NCBI GenBank assembly: GCA_019009955.1 | Contig: CM032230.1 | Span: 122,805,001 to 122,869,000, forward strand | DNA from: Riptortus pedestris | Lineage: Eukaryota > Arthropoda > Insecta > Hemiptera > Alydidae | Direction: 5' to 3' | Length of the DNA: 64,000 nt | Shown: one piece after another, positions 34,449-46,800 of the stretch | Numbering within the stretch: position 1 is the stretch's first letter | How the letters are laid out: the number at the start of each line of letters is the position of its first letter | Notes under the pieces: model-generated | Databases searched by the model: none | What the model saw: the letters and a program-made list of their open reading frames with translations, nothing else | Told to the model about the DNA's origin: nothing | Translations under genes and position numbers: made by a program

Positions 34449-35829
34449 TTAATTTAAATATTCTAAGAATTAGAGTTAATGAATAATAAAAACGTAAGAT
34501 ATGAATAATCAAACTGTTTATAAAATTCTTTTAGAGCTTCTTTATTTAATGTTTAAGGTGATAAAAAGATGAATTGCTCCTACTGTTTGGTTTTCTGTGT
34601 AATATTATTTAGGGAACATGTTTAACTGTATACTTGAGCCATAAATAAAGGCAGAATGTGTGGGAATCTATAAAGATGAAGCTCATTAAAACAGGATAAG
34701 ATAATTGCTATAATTATAGCTAATTAGTAATTTCCTTATTAGAACTGCAATTCTTCACAAGTGATACTGGTAAAAGACTCTAAATAATTATAATAGAAAA
34801 TATAGAATAGCTGTTTACTACTCACTCGCTTCAATTCCTAAGATTTAAAATTAAAATCAAAATTAATTAAATTGTAAAACAGCATCGGATTTATCCAAAA
34901 TGATGAAATTAAATTTAAATTTGTTTGCAGTCTTTTTTTTTAATGTGAAAGAGGATGGACTAGCGATATTCACTGAAACGTATTCTAGAAAACAAAAAAT
35001 TATTATTTTTTTTAAAAAAATTCTAGTTATCATTAACATCCACATTACGAGATTATGGGCCATTTGGATGAAGGTATAAAATATTTCACTTTTTCTTAAG
35101 AAAGAAAAATATTTCGCTATCTACTTGTTAGAAAAATAATACCTAATATATTCATTAAATAAATGTTAATTTATAATTATTTTTAGTTTATATGTGAATC
35201 AACTGTAGAGAATCCATTCTGAACAGTCAATACATTTGAAATAAAATAATGTATTTTAATTATTTTGTATTCAAAAAAAATATTTCAATTTATTATTGCA
35301 CTTAATATTTCATAATATCGGTATTTCGGTGTTCGCAACTCATTTGCTATGATTAATAGGAGTTTTTGTGTAATGTTTTCTCAATAGTCCCTTTTCAAAA
35401 CAACTTGTTTTTTAAAAACCACGGAAGTTTGGAAATGTTAAATCATGTATATCTAAGTTATTGTGAAAGCATAAATAAGTAACAGGATTTTTTAATCAAA
35501 ATATTTATTAGAATATTTGTTTTGACAAACTTTAATTCTCAGTCCTGCGTAATATCGTATCCCTACTTATGAGAATTTCTCCTAAGATGCTATTATATTT
35601 CAAAATTTAAGTTTTGAAGTTGGGTCCCATCATGTAGTAATGTCATGTCATGCTGTGAGTGGTTACACTCACTATGGAATATTCATAGACATAAAAAAAT
35701 ATTAAAAATGAATCATAAACATTATGGATAAATTAAAATGAATTCTGTAAAATTTCACTTTGAAAAACTATGTAGTTTATGTTTTGACTTAAAAAAAAAA
35801 AAACCTTCACTCCTGTCAGGAGTCATTCA
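34449..35829. other. AT-rich spacer
   Basis: No recognisable feature. Confidence 0.5.
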
Positions 35830-36396
35830 TCAAGCGTTGAAGTCATCTCACAACACATTTGCATGTGTATCTCACAAAGTAAAAATTCAATTATAACAAT
35901 ATTTGGTATTTAAACTTTGAATAAGTGGTTCATGATATAATAGCTTAATGTTAATAAGACATGAGTTAGAGTTTACTGAAAGCTGAAAACTAAAAAATCC
36001 AACTACCTAGGTTTATATTCAAGATAGAGAAAAATGTGTAGAATAACATTTATGAACCATTACATCTGCAATTGGATTGGTTCCATAGAATTTTTTGATC
36101 TGATGTATAATAAAGGAGACATTTTGAATTTTTGAAATTTCCCACACAAATCCTTCACTTCCACAGGTCCGATTTCAGCTATTAACGAACTTAACCTCTA
36201 TTTTTACATTAAACATATAATACCAAGTTGGGTAACGACCAAACAAAACTTCTGACTGCTAGAGGGTTGACAGATAAATAAAGGGTTGAACAGGCCACAT
36301 TTTCGTCATCTCCTGGGTAGGATCAATGGATATTTGAAGAAATTGTTTGAAAACTACAACCTTAATAGACAATTTCCCTAAAGGGTAATCTGCTAA
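35830..36396 (-). mobile_element. HLE element without (TA)n
   Basis: Lacks the stem-loop terminus but has TTGCATGTGTATCTCACA, TTGGTATTTAAACTTTGAAT, GAAAGCTGAAAACTAAAA, AGGTCCGATTTCAGC, CTGACTGCTAGAGGG, CGTCATCTCCTGGGTAGG and left end TTTCCCTAAAGGGTAATCTG. The usual (TA)n position holds only GACAGATAAATAAAGG, so the tract is not needed for recognition of the family. Confidence 0.75.
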
Positions 36397-36399
36397 AAT

Positions 36400-36470
36400 T
36401 GGAAAAGTGAAAGGACACACTGGGGTGGAAGCGAATTGGATTGCAAGATGCCAGACTCTAGTCTATAAAG
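36400..36470 (+). pseudogene. LINE RNase H fragment
   Basis: GKVKGHTGVEANWIARCQT matches the RNase HI end motif (VKGHxGxxxNxxAD) with the final aspartate lost. It lies 4 bp after the left end of the 35830-36396 HLE copy; the 150 bp that follow are degenerate. Confidence 0.6.
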
Positions 36471-38589
36471 TTAGTTACTTTATGACAACTTCATTCAAAA
36501 ATTGATTGAAGAAGATGTTTTGGGAAATTGAGGATGGCAATGGACTGAAATTAAAAAGGAGGACCTCTAAAAGACTTCATTCCAGAATTTAAAATTTGAC
36601 TGGCCAACAAAGTTTTTACACCAAACGTAGAAACGTTCACAGACATTCTTTACAACTGAACTTTACTTATTTTACTTACTTTTATTTATTTTTTCATCTG
36701 CAAGAAAGAAATTTAACCTAAAAATCTGAAGCAAAGTAAAATAAGGCCAAAACTAGGGATCATCATAGTGATGTCTAAAACTAATAAATTCTCCCTCCTG
36801 CAGGGTTAGCGGAAAGGCAAAAATAAGAACTACGAGATGTCATTTAATGAGGTTGGTAAATTGAATGCTACAGGTTCACACGAGGAATAACATGATTACA
36901 GGATAGTACTTATATAATTTCAAGGACTCACTTATGTTGACTAATTAACTTGAGCTAAGATTCAACAAGAAAGATTTTAACGCAAATTGGTTACTCCTAA
37001 TTTTACAATTTTCTTAGTGTAAATATTTTGTAGGTGTGCAAGTATTTGAGTGAGGTTGACTTTAAGAGTTTGAAAAGGCTCAATCAACAACCAACACAAA
37101 GCTGGAAAACAAATTTTAGAGTAAGTTATTTTACCATTTACACCCACAGTAAGAGTAAGGAAGAAAAGTATCATGATATTAGAAGAGCACTGAATGGATT
37201 CCTTATAAAAGAAATTCAAACAAAATCAAATATAGAGTGTAATGTGCCCAGCATATATATATATATATACAAAAAATTCAGAAGCTTTTATAAATGAAAG
37301 AAAAATCAACAATAACAATATTAAAGTTTTGACAATTGCTTATTTTCATATTACAAGATAATTATTTCAATAATGGTAACTCACTAAGTAATGAAGAGAA
37401 ATTATTAAATAATCAGTAACTAAATAAACAATTTAATGAAATAACAAGTATATTTAAGAATGTATTTAATGAAATAAAATCATACAGAACACAAAATCCT
37501 AATGAGCCCAATCATAAAGTAACGTCGAATAAAAAAATACTTCAAAAACTCCAAAAATGAACTGTCACACAAACGAATACTGGACTAAGAATACAGAGGA
37601 AAAAAAAACATTGAGGAAGGTTTAAGTGGAGTACTGTTATTACCACAGGTTAATCCTCAGTCTCAACAAGCAAAATCTTGATATTTTTGTGAGTAACTTT
37701 TATACTTTCATATTGATCTAACAAAGCTTATTTTTTGCATTAAATAAATATTACTCTAGCGGCTTAATTCATCTTAGAGAAGTGCGCTGGTTTAAAATAA
37801 CCCAACAGACGCATTTACCGAATTTATCTGTCTTTTTATTAATCTCTTTTATTTTTCTAGTTTTTGTCCAACTAGTTCCCCTTTGTAATCACTAATTGAA
37901 TATTACAATGAACCGGTAGCGGATTAGGCCTTAAATGATGAAAATCATTGACCTTGAATTTTAAAATACACGAGAGGTTTTATAGTAGATTGTTATCAAT
38001 GAACGTATGCCCTTATCACGCAGATAATGTATTGTTTTTTTATTGAAAAGAACCTTGCTGACCTCCAAAAGTTAACCATTTGAAAACTGGATCTCTAACT
38101 GTGTCGTATTTATTATATAGGTAAATGTGTCCACTATATTTAATAATTTAAAATTTTAATAATGTCCCTTACCGGGATATTTTTTAGGAAAATTCATATT
38201 TTCCTTGATTGGGCTCAATTTTAAATTGAATTTCTCTATACTTCTATTATTTTTGAATGGCTTTAGTATTTTTGAATCATATACTTTATAAGCCGAGACA
38301 TTAACATTTCACAGACATCTCTGAAAACACTTTTAAGTTTCCGAAATTTGTTTTTGAAGATTTTTTTACTTTTTACTCACCTGTTACAGGATGCTCTTTT
38401 TGCTTTTCATCTCTCACAATTTTTGTTATATTTGATTGCTATCTCTAATACCACTTCATCAATGCTTTTCTTTTGTAGTTAAGGAGCCTACATTATTTCG
38501 TAATAAATTCCTAGATGTAGCTCTATTCTTTCCAGGATGCTATTTATTCTTATTGCTAACTAATTATTTTTTCCTTTTTTTACGAAGCG
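36471..38589. other. Sequence upstream of the glycogen synthase coding start
   Basis: About 2.1 kb with only a short (TA)n at 37253-37269. No clear promoter is visible. The acceptor-like signal just before the ATG suggests that at least part of this is a 5' UTR intron. Confidence 0.5.
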
Positions 38590-38719
38590 ATGTCGATCAG
38601 TAGGAAGTTTTTTAGAGTCGACAGTGGACATGATTTGTGTGCTGCATTGGACAGAGGTGTTAAAGCTTCTGAAAGCAACAGGTGGTGCTTTGAAGTGGCC
38701 TGGGAAGTAGCTAACAAAG
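38590..38719 (+). CDS. GlyS: Glycogen synthase coding exon 1 (residues 1-43 plus 1 nt)
   Basis: Encodes the N-terminal regulatory leader ([13 protein letters not shown]) and the first strand of the GT-B fold, ending EVAWEVANK. The donor is AAAG|GTAATA, and the split valine codon 44 is completed in exon 2. A branch-point-like TGCTAAC, a long pyrimidine tract and an AG at 38586-38587 directly precede the ATG. The exon may therefore begin at 38588, with most of the 5' UTR in an unseen upstream exon. Confidence 0.93.
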
Positions 38720-41513
38720 GTAATAAATAGCTTTTGATAACAATAACAAATAGTTTCTATTTTAATAAAAATTTTATAAATAGGAATTATAATTGCATTA
38801 TCTGGCTGCTGAAATAATTTTAATGGGTGTAATAATTAAAAATTTTATTTTCAGACTTAGTGTGCTACAACATTGGCATTAAGAATCCACATGTTAATAA
38901 AACTATTTCAGCAATTTCTATTAAAGTCGTGTAGTGAACATGTTAAACTGACAAATGTACTATAGAATTGAATCCAGCTTATTGTCCATTTTTAAATCAG
39001 TGGTGAAATATTTTTTTTTTCTTTTTCTGTTATAAGATTATTGATTTTTTTTTCATATTGTGTGTTGAGAATATATTCCTTATCCCCCCCCCCCAAATCT
39101 ATAATAATTTATATTAACTTTTTTAATCAGATTGACTATTCTACCCCTCCCCCCTCCTGATATTCATATTAAAATTGCTATATGTGACATTATCTCTCCT
39201 GAATTTATTCTGTTTTTTGGAGGTACCTGGGCTCATTGAAATTATTATTGCTGTCAAAGTGAGCTATCGCCTTCTTCGTATTGTCTAGGGCTGTCAATCA
39301 TAAGTTTTGTGATTAATAAATGGCTAAATTTGTATTTATGGTTTAAAGATCTTTATTCATGGCATGCCATGATGATTGTTTCTTAAAAAGTGTAATTTCA
39401 TTGACATTTGGTCAGGGAACTACAAAAAGAGGCATTTTTCTATATGGTAATTTTAAAAATATGAGTTGTCTGGTTTTAATGTTAAAAAATGAAAGGGAGT
39501 GGCTATTTCTCTTCTCCCAATTTCTTTGATAGGAATAATTTTCTGAATAACTCAATAGAATACTATCATAAGTAAAATAACATGATTGGAGTAAGTGAGT
39601 CAAATTATGTCAATGCTTCACCATGTACTGTTTCCCCCCTCGCTTTACATTCCACAGACAACAAGGGGGAGAAAACAGTGCTTATTACACAAAAAAATTG
39701 TTTTTTATTCTGCAAAGGGGGCCTCAGATTAGCCATGTGAGATAAGGTGTGTGTTTTAATCTCATATGGTAAGCCTAGCGTTATGGGTTTGATTCCCACC
39801 TAGGCAGTACAAATTTATCAAGTTACGAACTCATTAAATAAAATCCTTAGTTCCACCCTTGGTTGAAAAGAGTGTAGATAACCCATCTCAATTAGCCATA
39901 GTGGATGTTAATAAATAACATAACTTATTCAACAGATGATCATTACATAGAAGTGTGAAAGTGTGCCCTTCCTTTATTTTCCTTTCTCACATGTCTTACC
40001 TTGTTCTATTGCTGACTTTAGTTCTGGACTCTCCCCTTGTGCCAAGCAACTTTTCTGTCTCCGCTAAAATCTATGGTGAAAAGGAATATACTTTTGTCTC
40101 CAATGTTGTCTTTAGCTGCGGGCATCTTAAATGTTTGCAGATTGCCTAGCATTGTTTATCCATATTCTTTTGAGGTCCTAATTGTTAGGACACAGTGTTC
40201 TCATGATCTTGGTCCTCTTAGACGTACTTAAAACTATAGTTTGAAACATGTTCTCAATGGTTGACTCCTCTTATTTGATATGCTTTCTATTAGAAGTGGG
40301 CTCCTTCTTTCTGTTTCTTAGCATGACATCGCATTGGTGTAATTATAAGTAAGCAGGCGAGATAATTAATTCTTTCTCTTGTTCCTTTGCATCTTCACAT
40401 GGTGCTTTCATTCGGATTAATGATTGGCTATTAGAATCTTCCATTCAATGTGAATTTGCAGATAAGTCATTCATATTTTCCAAGGGAGGTCATATTTGCT
40501 TCATTTTATCAAATTTCCTAAATAGCCACAACCATTATTGCATCAGCAAAGTTCTAATGATCTGGTTACGATTGTTATAGTTTGATAGATAAACCAACAT
40601 TTAATCAAAATCCTTTATTCTTCTTTCTGTTGTGTACTTATGAAGAATTGGTGTTGGTTGGGATCCCCTTTCCCTCTTTATTCATATTTTCTTCTTTGTT
40701 TATATTTTTAACTATCACTATTAATGTAGTTCTATCATAGTTGAGCTTTCCAGTAGAGTATATGCTGCTTGCATTTCTATTGAGGCGAATATGCCTATTC
40801 TCCATAGTGAGGAGGTATAATTTTCATATCACTGGAGAGGAAAGTTGAAAGTAGTATTCTCATAGTTTCTTTTTGATTTAAAAATATTATTATCCCATTT
40901 CTATACTCAGCCAAACTGAACCTGAAACTGTATGTTTCATCTTGTAAACTGTTCATATGTGATGTTGCAATTATATAAATCGATTTCTTCATATATTTAA
41001 TTACATTTCTTTGAAGTATGAAATTGTACTTAATTTCAGTTGGTGGTATTTACACTGTGATTCGATCTAAGGCCTGGATAACTACTGAAGAGTTGGGAGA
41101 TCAGTTTTGTTTGATTGGCCCTTACAAGGAGCAAAGTGCCAGAACTGAAGTTGAAGAAGGGGAGTTTCCTCTAGGCTCTCCTCTTCAGATTGCTGTTCAA
41201 AGGACTAGAGATCTTGGATTCCAGGTATTGGATGTTAATACAGCTATTAACTTGCTTGCTTTGTGTTTTTATTAATTTGCGCAGGAGAAAGAATTTAATT
41301 ACCGCACGGTACTCGAGTTTAAACATTGTAAAAATGGGGAGTTTCCTTTAAGGCTGGACACTGACTGACAAGGGTGAGGAAGTGCGGGCGATGGGTATGG
41401 AGTGACCAGGCATGGACCTTCATAGGCGTGCAGGTCCCGGCGCGTTTGAAGGAGAGCAAGCAGAACAGACCGGAAACTTATGGACCTTACTACATATATT
41501 TATATAGATATAT

Positions 41514-41566
<53 letters not shown>

Positions 41567-43851
41567 TATTCACTAGTGGACAGAAGTGTGACTGTATTTG
41601 TACTTGTGTGAATATGATTTTGAATAAATAAGCAGAAGGCATATTGTAATTATGAATATGTTTATAATTATTAATAAGAATAAAATCATATCCACATATT
41701 GAATGTAATTTTTGTCTTACTCACACCCATAAATATGATTTTGTCTTATTCACAAACATGAAATGATTGTTTGTTCTGTATCCACCATTTTTTCTTGATT
41801 TTCATCCACAATTACCTTTTTTAATGATTTCCAAGACAGGCTTGGTTCCAAATTTTTAAAGATAAATTATTTTCTAAGGCATTTTATTGTCTTTTTTACC
41901 TAAATATTCTAAATGTGCCATTATTGGTAAATTGGGTTCTGTTGATAGACCAATATCCTTCGTCTGATTAAATGATTTTATATGGGAGATAAAAGGATCA
42001 ATCAATGCAAACTCCAAATAAGAAGTCTATATTTATTTTCCCAAAGACCAAAAACGCAAATCATGACCTTCATAGTACAATTTCCAATTAGTGATTTCAC
42101 AAAACGTGTACTAGCTGTAGTTATTTCATCTCTAGATGCTCAGCTTCAATTGATATGAAATTTATATCAGGTATTCAGATCATCAGTAGGTACAATAACA
42201 GAGAGTAAGACTTTGGAAATTAAGAACTTTTTTTTCCTCAATTTAATTTGAGGTACCCACATATTATATATTTAAAAAAAAAGTGCATGCTATATAGTAA
42301 TTATTCTTGCTTCTTTAGGTTCTATGCCATCTGTTTCCAGGTACACTGTGGAACTTGGCTTGTTGAAGGGAACCCACAAGTTATACTCTTTGACATTGGC
42401 TCAGCATCTTGGAAGTTAGATGATTTCAAACAAGAATTATGGGCAAACACTAATGTAGGAGTACCACATCATGATATTGAATCGAATGATGCTGTTCTTC
42501 TCGGATATATGGTCGCCACCTTTTTCGGCGAGGTAAAATTGTACTTATTGGTGTTTATTATTTAAAGTCAACTTATTTATTTGTTTTAAACTATTTTCCC
42601 CAAAATAACTAATATTTAAGAAAAAAAAAAAAAAAAAAAAAAAAAAGCTGCTGTCTCATTTTAGAAGTTATTTTATGTGATGCTATTTGAAAAACTGGTT
42701 TTCATCAATTAAACACTTCACTGATTTAAGAATCACTTTTCCTGTACGTTTTAACAGAATTTGAAGTTTCTAATGAAAGCCGAACTGCAGTATTCCATTC
42801 TTTATCGGGTTTCCAAAATGTATTAGCCAACTGTAAAAAATTCATAAAGGTTTTAAATATTCATACTTCATGGAAATAAATAAACAACACTAATCAGTCA
42901 AAATATAAATCTCCATTCTCCTTACCTTTATCTTCCCTAGAAAATTTAATACAAAGTTCTCCTGTGCCACTCCTGTGTTTTGTGTCTACTCGAAGAAAAA
43001 TTCATATCTTTAAAACTAAACCTTTTCACTCTCATCTTTTAAATATATCTTTTGATCTGATAATCTTCTGAGTTTTGAATAATTATAGATACATTGTAAT
43101 TACTTCTAAATAAGCTGCAGTATTTCCTAAATTGTTTTCTAAAAAAAAAAAAAAAAATTTCTGAAATTCGCCTGGAAGAATATACTCTGTTGGTAGCTTG
43201 CTTACTAAAAGTCTACAATGAAAACGTGTTGCTCATTTCTAGGGCATTAAAAGTTTCTCTAGAGAGGCTTGTATCACATTTGAAGTGCTCCCTCTTCTTC
43301 AGCCAAAGCGGAACCTAGTTTAAATAATCACTTAATATCATTCTTGCTATTATGAGTCATCCAAGTGCTTTGCTTCACTATTGTATCCAACATTAACTTG
43401 TAATGTAAATACTTCATTTTTGGATAGTAAAAAATGTAGACACGATGTTATTAAATTTTACAATGCTATTTAACTTGACTTACAGCCTGGCTCATAAATC
43501 TTCATAGAAATCAGAAATATTATTAATAAAATTTATTAGAGATAACAATCTTCCAGTAAAACTTCCGACCAGCAGTTATTTGTGCATCAAAATAAGAGAA
43601 AAGCGTATTCTTAGAGCTATTAGCAAGTCTTGTTGTCAATGGCCATATTAAAAGAGATGATTAGTTGTAAAGTAATAGCATGTTATTCTCTAACTGGTAT
43701 GGAAAAAAGAAAATATTAAACAAAACATAGCCAAAGCTCTAAGCAAGGAAACAATTTAACCAGACTGTCTTTCTACTGTTGTATTGTTTGCATGTTGTAT
43801 ACATAATTTTTTATGGTTTTATGCCTTTCTATGTTTATATATTTCTAAGGG

Positions 43852-43888
<37 letters not shown>

Positions 43889-46800
43889 TGCGCATGTACG
43901 TGTTTGTGTGTGTGTGCGCATGTTTCTGTGTGTGTGTGCGTGCATGCGTGTGTGTGTGTGCGTGCGTGCATTTGTTTGTGTGTGTGTGTGGGGGGGGGTA
44001 TGCGTGTGCGTATTGATAATGGAGGAGGAAATCAGATTTGTCAAAGAGGTAGTGAGATTGTGAATCTCACTAAAAAAGACTTTAGAAAGTGTTCTATAAT
44101 TGCTTCTGAAGCTATTTTGTACCATTTTTTATTTTAATAGAACAAAGCAATTCATATCACATTTTTTTGTTTACAGTTTAAAAGAGCTGCTGAAGAATGC
44201 TCAACTGTACAACCAAAAATTCTGGTACATTTTCATGAATGGCAAGCAGGAATTGGCCTAATAGCAATAAAAACTAGAAAAATTGAAGTAGCTACCATTT
44301 TTACGACTCATGCAACTCTACTTGGCCGATATTTATGTGCTGGGAAGACAGATTTTTATAACAATTTACCTTATGTATGTTAGCATCTTTAACTTTTGAA
44401 GATTTTAGCATTAGTGTATTTTTATTTATTTTAGGTGAATTTATTTACCTGGTTAATTTAATTACAGTTAAGGTTTGTAACAGGAAATATTTATTTGTTG
44501 TTTATTGTCATATTGTGAATAATAGAGTTGTTAAAAATATCTTTTTGTAGATGTGACCACTTGTTCTAACAAAAAAAGCGAAGTAGTTTATATATATTTT
44601 TTAAACAAGATTATTAATAGTTATAAAGAATCTGTGGTGCTAAAATGAACTGCTTATTTGAGTACTTGCAAATGAACATAATCTGTTTATAATAATGAAA
44701 ATAATTGGTATTAGGGGGAGTTTGAAATTGCTGTCCCTCCTCAATTCCTTCTTAAGTAATAAAATTCGATTTGTTTGTTTATTATTATTTACATCCAATT
44801 AATGCTACTATGGTTAATCGGGACGGGTTATCTACAGGTTACCACTCTTTTCTAACTAGGGTGAGCCCAAGGAGTTTATTTAATGAGTCCGTCACTAAAT
44901 AAATTTCTACTGCCCAGGGCAGGAATCGAACCCGCCACTCTAGGTCTACCACGTGAGATTAAGACCAACGCACTAACGCGCACGGCCAACCTGAACCCCC
45001 AAAAATTTGAATTAATTAAAATAATTAAATTTTTTAATTTATTCCAACGGAGCTTAAAGCTTATATAAGTACAAAATAAGCATTATACTTTTACATAATG
45101 TTTGAAAATGCATTTTAGTTTTTGGCTTTGATATCAATATGCTATAAAGGTTTAATTATTTAAACAAACTAAATTGGAGGCCTCAAGCCAAAACATATAT
45201 TAATAATGGTTATAAAAATGTTTATTTTTTAAAATAAAATATGAAGGGTCTGATAATAAAATATTGTATTTCTTTGTTGTAAAACCCATTATTTATTTAA
45301 CATATATGAACATTATAGTAAATAGTGTTGTTATTAAATGGCCTCAGACATTTTATTCATGTTTTTGGACTAAAGATTTATTTCTTCCAATTGAAGAACT
45401 GTTTCTATCACTTAAATGCCTAATTTAGTCAGAATATTTTTCTTTGTAAATCAAAATAAATGTTCCTAAAATTCTTCATTGTTGCTGGCTTGGTGGTTAT
45501 TCAACATTTCTCTGACTGTTAGACTGTTTATTAAGATTGATTTTTCAGAAATGAAGAATTTCACACTAACGGCAAGGCATTAGCTCTGTGAGTTGTGCGA
45601 ATAATGAAATTTCCGCTGTACTTATTTAAATCAAAGTATTCAGGTTTTAAAGAAATATCTCATTCAAATATGATTTTTTTTATTTTTTAAATTGCTTGTT
45701 TATTATTGGATATCTTATAAATTTTGAGTTTCTCTAACTATAATCTTTTTATTTTATGAAAAGTAGTATAAACTAATTCAGTTTTTTCTTCTCCTAAGGT
45801 ATAATTTTAATGAATTTACTTATGTCCTTTCAGTATGGGAGTGATCATCTTATTTACAAATCCTTCGTAAGTCTTGAATAATCATCAATTTATTTAAAAA
45901 GGTTTTTTTGTTATAAAATTCTTTTGTTTTGAAACTAATTTGAGTGATTTGGCTTTGATTTTTTTCTAGTCCGATAATAATTATTGTTGACTCCTAACCA
46001 TTATGGGTCAAGTAAATCTATTTAATACCTTACTAGCTAATAAGTAAGTTTTACATTAACGTTTTATTTACACCCAAAAAGAAAAAAAAAAACAAATGTT
46101 TTTATTAGCTAATATTGCTAACAGTTTGCCATTACTATATTTACAGTAAGTTGAATTATTAAAAAGAAAATTGAACCCAAGTATTTTTTTTTCTACAGAG
46201 TGGACATTTTTTTTGTTCATCTTGTTTAAGAGTTGTTTTACATTATTTTTCAGTTTAATGTTGATGAAGAAGCTGGTAAAAGACAAATTTATCATAGATA
46301 CTGCATTGAAAGAGCTGCTACACATCTAGCAAATATAGTTACCACTGTGTCTGAAGTTACTGGCCTTGAGGTAAAATTTCAATTGATTGTGTTAAAATGC
46401 CTAATAATTTTTTTAGTAATATTTTCATGTTTTGCCATTAAATCCATTTACGTAGTTTGATATCTTCATTTGAATTCTTATAATTGATTACCTCAAATAA
46501 TTGATTTTTCCACACTTATTAAATCTCTGAATATAGTTTTTGCTCAATTACCTGTTTTGAGTTATAATAGTTACTTGAATATGCTATCATAACATTTCTC
46601 CTTTTTAGGTTGAACATCTTCTTAAGAAAAAACCTGATGTAATTACTCCCAATGGCCTTAATGTTATCAAATTTTCTGCTCTCCATGAGTTTCAAAATTT
46701 GCATGCTATTGCAAAAGAAAAAATTAATGAATTTGTTCGAGGCCACTTTTATGGGTATGTGTTAATATCATGTTTTGTAACTTTTTAATTGTCTTTCTTC

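Noticed and set aside
43779..44137. Cysteine/valine-rich open frames across the (TG)n tract
   Set aside because: They are translations of a dinucleotide repeat inside intron 3. The shared [10 protein letters not shown] at 24.5 kb and 44.0 kb reflects the duplicated intron DNA, not a protein.
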